Shown: positions 1 through 7,641 of the stretch, piece after piece
How the letters are laid out: each line of letters begins with the position of its first letter
Numbering within the stretch: the stretch's first letter is position 1
From: Candidatus Saccharimonadota bacterium
Lineage (GTDB): Bacteria; Eremiobacterota; Xenobia; Xenobiales; Xenobiaceae
Length of the DNA stretch: 25,842 bases
Assembly: GCA_004554425.1 (NCBI GenBank)
Contig: SFMI01000017.1
Location: 1 to 25,842, forward strand
Reading direction: 5' to 3'
Program-made: the position numbers and the translations under genes
Notes under the pieces: model-generated
Databases searched by the model: none
What the model was told of the DNA's origin: nothing
What the model saw: only the letters and a program-made list of their open reading frames with translations

Positions 1-48
1 GGTTTTATTGAAAAGTTCTGTTCTTACTTTTAATGAACGTCCACGCAT
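1..48 (-). CDS. 5' end of a gene cut by the window edge, possibly YbeY endoribonuclease
   Basis: Reading leftward from an ATG at 48, sixteen open codons (MRGRSLKVRTELFNKT) run off the window. A GAGGAG ribosome-binding site lies about 10 nt upstream, and a second in-frame ATG sits at 66. The start lies about 100 nt downstream of the pgpH stop on the same strand. In many bacteria the gene after pgpH is ybeY, whose product often begins with a short beta strand followed by an N-(K/R)-T motif; the visible residues would fit. That identity is inferred from neighbourhood and a few residues only. The reading frame and ribosome-binding site are seen directly. Confidence 0.4.
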   Translation of the reverse strand, partial: MRGRSLKVRTELFNKT

Positions 49-166
49 CTTTAGACAGCTCCTCATAGTGAAAAAACGATTATCACAACCAAGTTGAACT
101 AATTCGCTTTCTCAGAAAACGCTTTCTCTGGAGGTAAATTCTCTTGTCTCCCCAGATAAACCCTCC

Positions 167-2347
167 CTAAGAATCTTTCTTTTTTGCTTCTGTCGCTGTT
201 TTTGCTTTCATATCTTCGGATGAAGTGGCAGCCGCTTGAGGCACAGAAGGTGCCGAAGTCGCAGAGAGTTTACCCATAGTTTTTGAATCTGGATAAGCTA
301 CGCGATTGTGGTAATGGCTGGTGAGAGAACGCAAGATTGAAGCCTTGACAGTATTTATATCGCGCATTGAAAGAGGACATTCGTCCAACTGGCGGTTATT
401 GATAATGCCGCTTACGATTTTGTCGATTAAATTCTTTAAATTTTCCCTGTTTGGTACTGGCAACGTGCGCGAGGCGGCCTCTATACCGTCGCACATCATA
501 ACAATAGCTGTTTCTTTTGACTGCGGACGTGGCCCCGGATAACGAAAATCTTCGGCAAAGACAGGCTCGTCATCTTGCATTTTAGCTTTTTGGTAGAAGA
601 AAGAGGCCAAATTTGTGCCATGGTGCTCAGGAATAAATTTGGCTATTTCCGGAGGTAATTTGTATTTTTTAGCCATCTCTTGGCCGAGCTTAATATGGGA
701 AATTACGATCATGGCCGATAAAGCCGGGGGCAATTTATCGTGAGGATTTTCGTGGCCAGTTTGGTTCTCTACAAACATGTTCGGCTGTCTCATTTTGCCC
801 AAATCATGATAATAGGCACCAGCTCGACACAACATACTGTCGGCACCTATGGCTTGAGCGGCTGCTTCGGCTAAGTTGGCAACCATAATAGAGTGCATAT
901 AAGTTCCTGGAGCTCTGTTGAGTAATTCGTGCAAAGCCGGCTCATTGGGGTTGGCCAATTCTAATAAACGAATATGAGTAGTTACTTTGCAAGCACCTTC
1001 CAGGACAGGCAGAGCTCCAGAAGCGATTAAGGCGGGAAGCAAACCGTTAAGTCCGCCGTAAAAGAGAGCGCAAATGGCCAGCTCTTCAAAACTATCACAA
1101 TTACTTAAAGCGAAGATAGCTACAACTAAAACATTTATGGCCCAGACCCAGAGTGAGGCGGTTACTACGTTCCAGCGTTTATTGGCATTTTGCACAGCTA
1201 AAGCGCCTACCATACCTGTAATAAGTACGGAGACAGCCGCTTCCAAGGTGTTGGTCATAATTCCCGAATAGATGCCCAACATGCAAACAATCATCAAGGA
1301 GAGACGCGGATCTGCCAAGATAGAAATCAACATACTGGTAAAGGCAATAGGCAACAAATAGGGCGAAAGCATGGTCGTATAGCGGGAAATGACCATAAAA
1401 GCTACGCAAAGAAAGGCTACACCGAATACTAAACGCAAATTGTTGTAAAATTGCGGAATGTAAAGCCTTATATAGTAGGTGGCCAAAATTTGCATAACCA
1501 ACACCATAGTGCAATATATAAAGAGGGCACTCCAAGTTATACCTTTTTTGTAGACGCCTAAAGCTTCCAATACTGGCACATCGTGTTCGCCTACAATATC
1601 GCCTTCACGAATAACTATCTGGCCAGGAACAATAGTCTTGGTAATGGGTTCTACTTTGTCACTAGCTTGGATTTTTGCTTGCTGGGTGGCATTATAGTCG
1701 ATAAATTTGTTGGGAACGAGGGCTGCTCTGGCCAATTCGGCATCTATAGAAGCATTGGCTTCGGTAAGACCAGGCAAAGCTCTGGCTTCTTGCTCTATGC
1801 GCTTATAGGCTGCATCTATTTCGTCTTCGCGTACGCCGGTTTGCATAACTACACCGAGAATATGTTCGCTATTGGTGTAATATTGCTCTAAGGCTGGAAC
1901 GCTGGCGCTAAGCAAAGTCTTTACTGTGGTTAGCCCCAAATCTAAGGGTACTTGTGCGGAGACATCGGCTACTTCTTTATCGGTAAATTTTCCTGAAGTA
2001 CGTCCTCTTTGAGCTTCGCGAATAATATTGAAAGTTTGGCTAATCTTGTTTTTGCTTATTTCTAAAGATTGAGGACTAATATTTTCAATAGAAGCAACTT
2101 TAGCAGCGGCTTGCTCTTTAGCTTTATGCCAGCGTTGTTCATCTATAATTTGTACTGATCGCGAAGCTTTTATGTCCCAAGGTGCTGGTTTGCCAACTTC
2201 TACTCTGTTTATATTTGGCAAGTCGGTCACTATAAGTATAGCTACGGAAATAATATAGACAAAAATGCCAATACCCAAGCAAATGAGTCTATTACGGTCA
2301 TGCATGGACTGTAATATATCTTTAATTTTAGCCAAAAAATTCGCCAT
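167..2347 (-). CDS. pgpH: Cyclic-di-AMP phosphodiesterase PgpH (7TM receptor with HD domain)
   Basis: Membrane hydrolase that degrades the second messenger c-di-AMP to pApA, inferred from clear family architecture. An N-terminal membrane helix (about residues 22-41) precedes a large extracytoplasmic domain (about 45-265). A block of several membrane helices follows (about 270-450), then a cytoplasmic HD domain. The HD signature is intact: H485, H514-D515 in AYYHDLGK, H551, H575-H576 in EHHGT, and D620. The NPHDK segment after the HD pair is typical of PgpH. The tail (about 690-726) is a low-complexity Ala/Ser/Lys stretch of unknown role. The length of 726 aa is normal for the family. The ATG at 2347 is preceded by GTGAGAG, a modest ribosome-binding site. 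The usual upstream partner phoH is absent here, the neighbour being a divergent unrelated gene. A PgpH-like family member with another substrate is possible but less likely. Confidence 0.93.
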   Translation of the reverse strand: MANFLAKIKDILQSMHDRNRLICLGIGIFVYIISVAILIVTDLPNINRVEVGKPAPWDIKASRSVQIIDEQRWHKAKEQAAAKVASIENISPQSLEISKNKISQTFNIIREAQRGRTSGKFTDKEVADVSAQVPLDLGLTTVKTLLSASVPALEQYYTNSEHILGVVMQTGVREDEIDAAYKRIEQEARALPGLTEANASIDAELARAALVPNKFIDYNATQQAKIQASDKVEPITKTIVPGQIVIREGDIVGEHDVPVLEALGVYKKGITWSALFIYCTMVLVMQILATYYIRLYIPQFYNNLRLVFGVAFLCVAFMVISRYTTMLSPYLLPIAFTSMLISILADPRLSLMIVCMLGIYSGIMTNTLEAAVSVLITGMVGALAVQNANKRWNVVTASLWVWAINVLVVAIFALSNCDSFEELAICALFYGGLNGLLPALIASGALPVLEGACKVTTHIRLLELANPNEPALHELLNRAPGTYMHSIMVANLAEAAAQAIGADSMLCRAGAYYHDLGKMRQPNMFVENQTGHENPHDKLPPALSAMIVISHIKLGQEMAKKYKLPPEIAKFIPEHHGTNLASFFYQKAKMQDDEPVFAEDFRYPGPRPQSKETAIVMMCDGIEAASRTLPVPNRENLKNLIDKIVSGIINNRQLDECPLSMRDINTVKASILRSLTSHYHNRVAYPDSKTMGKLSATSAPSVPQAAATSSEDMKAKTATEAKKKDS

Positions 2348-2385
2348 TATGGTACTCTCACTCGTTGTGCTGCCTTTTAGTTCTA

Positions 2386-2414
2386 GTCATAATGCATAAA
2401 GCCTTGCTTGCCAA
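2386..2414 (-). promoter_or_regulatory. Candidate promoter for pgpH
   Basis: On the minus strand, TTGGCA (2414-2409) and TATGAC (2391-2386) are separated by 17 nt. The -35 box matches the sigma-70 consensus at 5 of 6 positions and the -10 box at 4 of 6. Transcription would start near 2379, giving a leader of about 30 nt. This is a pattern match only. Confidence 0.4.
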
Positions 2415-2539
2415 TTCGGTGAGAGTAAATTGTAAATCAATTGCTGGTCAGAGCTTGTTTAAGCTATTTACTTAAATACGTAGAATGTTGTATTGCTAAG
2501 AAAAAAGGTTTGAAATTCCGATATGGCGAAACTTTCGGC

Positions 2540-3214
2540 ATGAGTGAACTTCAAAACAATCCCTGCGAATGTAAAAAAGATGAATTGCTCGAGATCTTCT
2601 TGGGCGGCGACTTAGCCTCTGCCGAGACTCAGGAAAAAGCGGCAACCGATTCTGAAAGAGCCGAGCGTGAAAAACTCGGATTAGCCAAAGTAGCTGAAGA
2701 ATTGAGCGCCAACCCTAAGTCTCTAGAGGGAATTGCCTTTGAGCTATTGGGCAATTTGCTGTTGGGTGGCGTCAGCGTTGTTGACAAAGTTGCTGAGCTG
2801 ATGATGGACAAAAATCCGGCTGGCTATGTCAATGCTATATTTAAAGCTGCCGATAGATGTACTGTCCCCTATGTAAAATTTACTTTAGTTCGCGCTGTTT
2901 TTAGGCGCTATCCTGGTCGCTATCGTCCTTATATTATGGCCTTGGGACGAGAGCTTATTTCTGGAGCTTTTGACGAGCATACAATAGACGTTACTTTGTG
3001 GCTGTTGCAAAAATTTGGGGCTGAGTTGCTTCCCGATTTGGTCTCTTTCATGCGTGCTGACGGTCATGGTCAAGAAAAGATCAAAGTTTTAACCGATGCT
3101 GTACAGTTACTGGGTGGGGCTGCTTTACCTGTAGTAACCGCTGCTGCTGACAGTACTGACGCCAGTCTAGCTCAGGCCGGTACCGAAGCGCTTAAACGTA
3201 TCGGTCAAGCTTAA
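2540..3214 (+). CDS. HEAT-repeat-like helical protein of unknown function
   Basis: Predicted soluble alpha-helical protein of 224 aa. I chose the ATG at 2540 (MSELQNNPCECKKDE). The frame stays open upstream to a TTG at 2441, but those residues look non-coding in composition and overlap the divergent promoter region. No strong ribosome-binding site is visible for either start. From about residue 60 on, the protein shows paired amphipathic helices with HEAT-like spacing, including a VKFTLVRAVFRRYPG segment and a C-terminal ASLAQAGTEALKRIGQA helix. Such repeats usually mediate protein-protein contacts. No catalytic motif, signal peptide or membrane segment is seen. The gene stands alone, divergent from pgpH, and ends in a good terminator. 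I do not recognise the family, and the HEAT assignment rests on helix pattern only. Confidence 0.68.
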   Translation: MSELQNNPCECKKDELLEIFLGGDLASAETQEKAATDSERAEREKLGLAKVAEELSANPKSLEGIAFELLGNLLLGGVSVVDKVAELMMDKNPAGYVNAIFKAADRCTVPYVKFTLVRAVFRRYPGRYRPYIMALGRELISGAFDEHTIDVTLWLLQKFGAELLPDLVSFMRADGHGQEKIKVLTDAVQLLGGAALPVVTAAADSTDASLAQAGTEALKRIGQA

Positions 3215-3250
3215 TGTTCATTTTGTTCCTATAGTTTTTGGTTGATATAA

Positions 3251-3284
3251 GGGCAGCTCCATTTGGGGCCGCCCGGTTTTTTCT
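3251..3284 (+). terminator. Intrinsic terminator after the HEAT-like gene
   Basis: GGGCAGCTCC (3251-3260) pairs with GGGGCCGCCC (3265-3274) across an ATTT loop, with one mismatch and one G-T pair. It is followed by GG and a run of six T. It separates the HEAT-like gene from the next plus-strand gene. Confidence 0.85.
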
Positions 3285-3313
3285 GTAGAGTTTGTTTCTA
3301 TTGGTGAGAGAAG

Positions 3314-4297
3314 TTGAGCAATTACAAAGACGGATCTGGAAATTCTTCCCTTCGCCCTATTCATTTAGCTATTGTTTTGGCTATAGTTCTCCATTTTACT
3401 GCCTTGGCCGCTTTGGCTTGGTGCAGCCCTAAAAAGGACAGCAGTGAAGATAGCTTGCGTATTGTAGCGCAAGTTTCTTTGGCAGACTCCATCAAGTTGC
3501 CAGAAGCTGTACGCAAGTCGGTGAAAGCTCCTCCGGTAAAACCAAAAAAAATAAAACCTTACGATCCAGAACTTTACAGAAACGTGCCCAAAACAAGCAT
3601 GGATAAATACGGAGTGGCCCCGGGCAAAATCGGTCGCCCTGGTAAGCCCGGAGCTCCAGGAGATCCTGCCAAAAAAGTTGGCAAAGGGGCGGGCCGTTCC
3701 GGATTGCGTACGGCTATCGATCCGGATATGCCTAAGTTAGGCGTATCTGCTATGGGCAGCCCCGGCTATCCTACTGGTCACGGTTACGGCAAAGACGGCT
3801 CCAAATTCGGTAAGCATTCTGGCTTCGGTGAAGATGGTGGCGGTCAAGGTGGCGAAGGTGGAGACGGCGGCGAAGGTGGCCAGGGTGGTGTAATCGTCAA
3901 AGATTTAATTTATGTTATCGAGGCCGATCAGACAATTTCTGTTTATGAAAAGCAAGTCGATCCAGCTCATTATATCTCTGATAAGGCTCGCATTACCAAT
4001 GAAATTGGACAATTTGTGTGCGTTTATTTAGCTTCAAAGTTTAATGTTACTGTTATCAATAATAGCGATGAACGGCTCAATTTCCGTTTTGAAGGTGAAT
4101 TACATCGTGGCGAAAGTTATAACGGATTGAATCGCATACTCGATCCGTATTTATGGGGCGATTTAGCTCCGGGGGAATCTCGTTGCATAAACGATTTAAC
4201 TGTAGCTAGCGGTTATCGCGACGTGTCTATTTCCCATTTGGAAGATCCTGTTGGGACATTTTTTAATATAGAACATATGCTCTTTATCCCGCAGTAA
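3314..4297 (+). CDS. Membrane-anchored TonB-like protein with collagen-like and glycine-rich segments
   Basis: Protein of 327 aa with no clear family match. A short N-terminal tail is followed by one membrane helix (about residues 17-36) and then a Lys/Pro-rich stretch (about 60-85) like the periplasmic linker of TonB-type proteins. Residues 104-118 form five perfect Gly-X-Y triplets (GKI, GRP, GKP, GAP, GDP), a collagen-like block. Residues about 171-192 are nearly all Gly with Asp, Glu and Gln. The C-terminal 130 residues look like a folded beta-rich domain (VCVYLASKFNVTVINNSDE, then LAPGES). The start is TTG at 3314 with GAGAGAAG upstream. An inner-membrane anchor with an extracytoplasmic flexible stalk and head is inferred. 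The C-terminus does not obviously match the TonB C-terminal domain, so a TonB role is not claimed. Confidence 0.8.
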   Translation: MSNYKDGSGNSSLRPIHLAIVLAIVLHFTALAALAWCSPKKDSSEDSLRIVAQVSLADSIKLPEAVRKSVKAPPVKPKKIKPYDPELYRNVPKTSMDKYGVAPGKIGRPGKPGAPGDPAKKVGKGAGRSGLRTAIDPDMPKLGVSAMGSPGYPTGHGYGKDGSKFGKHSGFGEDGGGQGGEGGDGGEGGQGGVIVKDLIYVIEADQTISVYEKQVDPAHYISDKARITNEIGQFVCVYLASKFNVTVINNSDERLNFRFEGELHRGESYNGLNRILDPYLWGDLAPGESRCINDLTVASGYRDVSISHLEDPVGTFFNIEHMLFIPQ

Positions 4298-4332
4298 CAC
4301 ATAATGAGCTGGCTAAGCTTTTTTGTGTAGAT

Positions 4333-4373
4333 AAAGGCTGCTTCTCTAAACAATCGAGAGGCAGCCTTTTTTA
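4333..4373 (+). terminator. Intrinsic terminator between convergent genes
   Basis: AAAGGCTGCTTCTC (4333-4346) pairs with GAGAGGCAGCCTTT (4356-4369), a 14-bp stem with a single T-G pair and a loop of about nine bases, followed by T residues. It serves the plus-strand gene ending at 4297. The opposite strand has a shorter T tract, so termination from the convergent side may be weaker. Confidence 0.85.
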
Positions 4374-4375
4374 CT

Positions 4376-4687
4376 TCACATCTTGTTTAAGGAGTACAGA
4401 GTAACTTTATAGTCTTTGGTTTGAATTGGTGTAGAGAAGTAAATTGGTTTGTGCTCACTGTTAGCTAGCAAACGTCTAATTTTTGTCGGTTCAGCAGGAG
4501 CAAAGCTGAGTGGAGTTACGTCTATAACGTAATCGTAGCGATAATCTTGTCTATTATCCATAATATCAATCAATTTTTTAGCTTGTTCTGGATAAAGTGA
4601 GTTGAGATTTAAAATGTTGCGATATTGCTCTAAGCGTACAGTTTCTTTAGTATGAAAATCTTCATAACTTACTAAAATGTAAACCAA
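4376..4687 (-). CDS. Probable C-terminal segment of the glycosyltransferase, in the +1 frame
   Basis: A 103-codon frame beginning at TTG 4687 inside the 3' end of the glycosyltransferase gene, overlapping it by 26 nt. It has no visible ribosome-binding site. The sequence opens with VYILVSYEDFH and then has RLEQYRNILNLN and a mixed alpha/beta pattern to the end, with no membrane helix and no signal peptide. Strand-like YILVSY segments of this kind are often found in the soluble C-terminal part of membrane mannosyltransferase-like proteins. The frame continues open upstream of the TTG into the glycosyltransferase. A one-base change in the AAAA run at 4691-4688 would fuse the two into a protein of about 625 aa. 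I therefore think this is the detached tail of one gene (mutation, assembly error or slippage) rather than an independent gene, though a coupled small protein cannot be excluded. Confidence 0.6.
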   Translation of the reverse strand: MVYILVSYEDFHTKETVRLEQYRNILNLNSLYPEQAKKLIDIMDNRQDYRYDYVIDVTPLSFAPAEPTKIRRLLANSEHKPIYFSTPIQTKDYKVTLYSLNKM

Positions 4688-6260
4688 TTTTAAATGATTC
4701 AGCTGGATTAGCGTTAAAAACAGTTTCGTGGATAAAAATAGCCGCTAGTTTGGGAGGACAATTGGCAATATAAGTCGGCATTGACAGTTCTTGACCCAGT
4801 TGCCAACCGCTACTAAAGGGGAGAGTAGCCGTCGACGAATACATGGGCAAACTTGCGCACATTGTTAAGGTGCCACATTGAGTATTGCTATGGGCAGTAT
4901 CTTTGTATTGTGGATTGAGTATAGAATCCATAATGTTACACCAGAACATTAGGCCGGCCAAAACTAAAGCTAAAGTATAACCGTAGGGAATGCGACGGAA
5001 GAAAGCGGTATAAAAGCAACACCCAAAGGCTACGGCCGGTAGAATATAGCGCACAGCTGGGCTGAGCATAACTACAGATATTAGGCAGGCTATTAGGCAA
5101 GAGACGAAAGTGAGGCGCTCTTCGAGAGTACCTTGCTTGCGCCAGCAATAAAGGGCGCCCAGTAAAGTGATAATTGTTATTGGCAAACCGATATAACCTT
5201 CAGCTAGGCCGTGAATATATTGACTTAAACTCAAAGTAGATAAATTGTTGACAGCTTGCCGACCTAAATGATGAGAGCGCCAAAACATGGTGGCGGCATT
5301 GGCATAAGCCCAAGGGAAAAACAATAAATAAAAACCGGCAAAAGCCCAGCTAAAGTTGAGAATCAAGCGGCCAATTCCGTCGCTAGCACCTTGATCGATT
5401 TCTGGTTTCCAGAGATAGTAAGCTTCTATAGCCAATCCTACCGCCCAAGCTATAGCACAACCGATTAAAATAAGTTTGTAAGTAGGGAAGAAGCTGGTAT
5501 AGTCGGCAGTGCAAGGCGGCCGCAAGTGAGTGTGACTAGCAGCCAAGATAGGAAAAAGCGAGGCTGTACACACCGATAATATTGAAATAAAAACTTTTTT
5601 CTTGTAAGGCCAAAGTTGATAGAATTTCAAAATAAAAAGTAAAAGCAAAGGCGGAGCGGCAAAAAATATGGTTGTGGGTTTACAAAGACAGCCTATCCCC
5701 AAAGCTAAACCGAAAGCTACAGCATAGTTGGTCTTTTGCATTAAGTTTGAGTTGAAAAATAGGCATAAACACAAGGCTGTAAAAGCTGTAGAGGGGTAGT
5801 CAACTATATAGTTAATCGATCCTAAGGCTAAAAAAGGGATAGACGCGCATAGTGTGGCCGTTGCAGCTGCGGCTGTCAAACCGTACTTGGGGCGTACTGT
5901 GTAATAAAGCGAAGCCACGAGTATGGGAAAATAGAACATTTGGCTCATCATAGCCGACATAAGGCCACGCCCCATAAAAAAAGAGCTCAAGTAAGCCGAC
6001 CAATACATACCTGGAGGATAAGAGCCGGGCCAAAAAAGAAAGGTTAGTATCTTTTCAATTAAACTTGAGCAATTTTTGAGGCGCAATTCCATGGCTGAAG
6101 CTTCTAAGAAATGATGCGCGTAATCGGCATGGGGCGGGTAGACGTAATTTATTTGCCAAATTAAATTGACTTCTATTACGACGCCACTTATAAATGCGAT
6201 AACCAATAAATCGGCCAGCCATCCCCACTCCCAATTGCTGATTTTCTTCAAAAAAGCCAT
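4662..6260 (-). CDS. GT-C fold membrane glycosyltransferase (GT39/ArnT-like)
   Basis: Polytopic inner-membrane protein of 532 aa with roughly eleven hydrophobic helices. The layout is typical of GT-C enzymes that move sugars from polyprenyl-phosphate donors to proteins or lipids. The first extracytoplasmic loop carries an acidic residue in a HADYAHH segment, where GT-C enzymes keep their catalytic Asp/Glu. A GSYPPGMYW loop and a LAAS/RHHLGRQA region follow. A later segment (CCFYTAFFRRIPYGYTLAL) resembles the last helices of the family. The start is ATG at 6260, with GGAG 11 nt upstream. The protein ends shortly after the last helices, whereas the next frame supplies what looks like the missing soluble tail. 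The donor and acceptor cannot be told from sequence. No polysaccharide cluster is nearby, so the context gives no substrate. Confidence 0.8.
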   Translation of the reverse strand: MAFLKKISNWEWGWLADLLVIAFISGVVIEVNLIWQINYVYPPHADYAHHFLEASAMELRLKNCSSLIEKILTFLFWPGSYPPGMYWSAYLSSFFMGRGLMSAMMSQMFYFPILVASLYYTVRPKYGLTAAAATATLCASIPFLALGSINYIVDYPSTAFTALCLCLFFNSNLMQKTNYAVAFGLALGIGCLCKPTTIFFAAPPLLLLFILKFYQLWPYKKKVFISILSVCTASLFPILAASHTHLRPPCTADYTSFFPTYKLILIGCAIAWAVGLAIEAYYLWKPEIDQGASDGIGRLILNFSWAFAGFYLLFFPWAYANAATMFWRSHHLGRQAVNNLSTLSLSQYIHGLAEGYIGLPITIITLLGALYCWRKQGTLEERLTFVSCLIACLISVVMLSPAVRYILPAVAFGCCFYTAFFRRIPYGYTLALVLAGLMFWCNIMDSILNPQYKDTAHSNTQCGTLTMCASLPMYSSTATLPFSSGWQLGQELSMPTYIANCPPKLAAIFIHETVFNANPAESFKIGLHFSKL

Positions 6261-6403
6261 TTGTTTGTCTACTCCACGCCTACAATTGAAGAAAAATTGT
6301 CGTTTTGTTTTTCTTTACCCTTTTTCTAAAAGCAAGAAGATGACTGATTTTTTCCTTAATTTGCAGGTAACTTGTCAGTTTTGCACTGAATGAAAAGCTA
6401 GCT

Positions 6404-6910
6404 ATGAAACGCCTTGGAATTGCCTATCTACTTTTAATTATCAATTTACTATTGCCTGGGTGTCACAAATATGATGTTGACCGTAATGTTTTGCCGCCAG
6501 GTACTCCTTACATGCGTGAAGATAATGCTGCTTCGGTATGCTTTTACATATATCCAGATAAAATTGAAAAACGTTTAAACGGCAAAATCGCTAATGGGCA
6601 TGGATTGGTTTTTGCTCTGGATTGTTACATAAAAATTGTAAATTTAAGCTCCGAATCTTGCTCAGTTTGGATTGAAAACGACGATCCTGCAACTGAAGTT
6701 TTTTCTGGCTTTGAGTTAGCAGCCGTTAAGGGAGGTACTTCTGAAAAAACCGCTATTGTATCTGGTGAGACGCGTACTTTGCGTATGCCTATGCAATCTT
6801 CTTTTACTATCGCTTTACAAACTGGCGAAGTTGTCAAACGTGAGCGTTGGAAACTAAAACAAATAGGCGGCCCGCAGCATAATCCACCCCAGCCGAAAAC
6901 CGCCCCTTAA
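6404..6910 (+). CDS. Small exported lipoprotein of unknown function
   Basis: Protein of 168 aa. An N-terminal signal peptide (MKR, then a hydrophobic run to residue 17) ends in the lipobox LLPGC with Cys20 as the lipidation site, so the mature protein is expected to be membrane-anchored outside the cytoplasm. The mature part reads as a single beta-rich domain (VCFYIYPDKIE, ALDCYIKIVNLSS, CSVWIENDDPA) and ends in a Pro/Gln-rich tail. The domain has a Cys54-like pair pattern, but no catalytic motif. The general style (strands around residues 45-135, a phrase like NLSSESCSVWIEN) resembles the C-terminal domain of the anchored protein at 3314-4297, which also speaks of unmet strand residues (VINNSDERLNF); this is a loose impression only. 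The gene is transcribed divergently from the glycosyltransferase across a 143-nt AT-rich gap. Confidence 0.8.
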   Translation: MKRLGIAYLLLIINLLLPGCHKYDVDRNVLPPGTPYMREDNAASVCFYIYPDKIEKRLNGKIANGHGLVFALDCYIKIVNLSSESCSVWIENDDPATEVFSGFELAAVKGGTSEKTAIVSGETRTLRMPMQSSFTIALQTGEVVKRERWKLKQIGGPQHNPPQPKTAP

Positions 6911-6939
6911 AAATTAAGGCTTATTGTTTAAGTTTTCGC

Positions 6940-7641
6940 TTATAGCTTTTTGTTGTCATGCAAGCGTGGGTTAGTGCTCAAGTCCATAATGAGTGTATAC
7001 ATATCTTTGCCATAAAAATTGAAACGTTCTTCAATAGCAAAGCCCCAATGGCTGAGCTGGCGTAAACTAGCTTCGTTGTCTGTTTCAGTGGTTATTTTTA
7101 TATAACGACAGCCTACCTTTAGAAAGTGTTTAAACAGTACTAAGTTAATGTGGCCTGCGGCTCTAGTGCCACGCAATTGGGGCTTGAAAGAACAAAAAAG
7201 CGACTCTGCTTTTACTAGTTCGGCTCGCTGTGATGGGGTGCTGCGTTGAAAATAAAAAGGCGTACTTATAAGTGAGCCTATTAGCTGTGGACTGTGAATT
7301 ACTCCCGTTAAGGCTGGCATAAGAAGTTGCCGCCAGTGCTCACGCCACAACTTGCTAAAGGTGCGTGGCACATCTAAACTGCCGGCCACAAAACCTTGCA
7401 CTTCCTTGTCTTCGACGTATACATAAGCTACGAAGAGCGGATCTTGCAATAAGCTTGCATAAAGAGCTTGCAAAAAAGGCCTACCTAATTGAGCCCACAA
7501 ACTATGGCCCATAGCAGAGCAATGCTGTTTGGCCACTTGCTCAATATCGTCGCGCTCCATAGGGCGTATGTGGCTCAGCATATCTTCGTTTATGGGAAAA
7601 GGCGTTATGGTTGGCGTTTGACCAAAATGTTCTTTATGCAT
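6940..7641 (-). CDS. GNAT-family N-acetyltransferase
   Basis: Protein of 233 aa that transfers an acetyl group from acetyl-CoA to an amine, by family. The N-terminal part (HIRPMERDDIEQVAKQH, about residues 24-40) is a typical first strand and helix of the fold. The acetyl-CoA pyrophosphate loop is QLRGTRAAGHI (about 154-164), followed by an amphipathic helix. The late part has the classic pattern ITTETDNEASLRQLSHWGF. A middle insert of about 45 residues (SKLWREHWRQLLMPAL and beyond) is longer than in minimal GNAT enzymes. The substrate is unknown. The ATG overlaps the last eight nucleotides of the crotonase-like gene (ATGCATAA) and lacks its own ribosome-binding site, so translational coupling is likely. 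Confidence 0.82.
   Translation of the reverse strand: MHKEHFGQTPTITPFPINEDMLSHIRPMERDDIEQVAKQHCSAMGHSLWAQLGRPFLQALYASLLQDPLFVAYVYVEDKEVQGFVAGSLDVPRTFSKLWREHWRQLLMPALTGVIHSPQLIGSLISTPFYFQRSTPSQRAELVKAESLFCSFKPQLRGTRAAGHINLVLFKHFLKVGCRYIKITTETDNEASLRQLSHWGFAIEERFNFYGKDMYTLIMDLSTNPRLHDNKKL

Noticed and set aside
2..109. Plus-strand frame open from the left edge to a TGA near 107
   Set aside because: The composition does not look coding and it conflicts with a minus-strand start that has a ribosome-binding site; 36 codons at an edge is expected by chance.
4684..4696. Classic -1 ribosomal slippery heptamer in the glycosyltransferase
   Set aside because: The frame change needed is +1 and the zero-frame codons TTT-AAA-ATT do not form X-XXY-YYZ, so -1 frameshifting does not apply.
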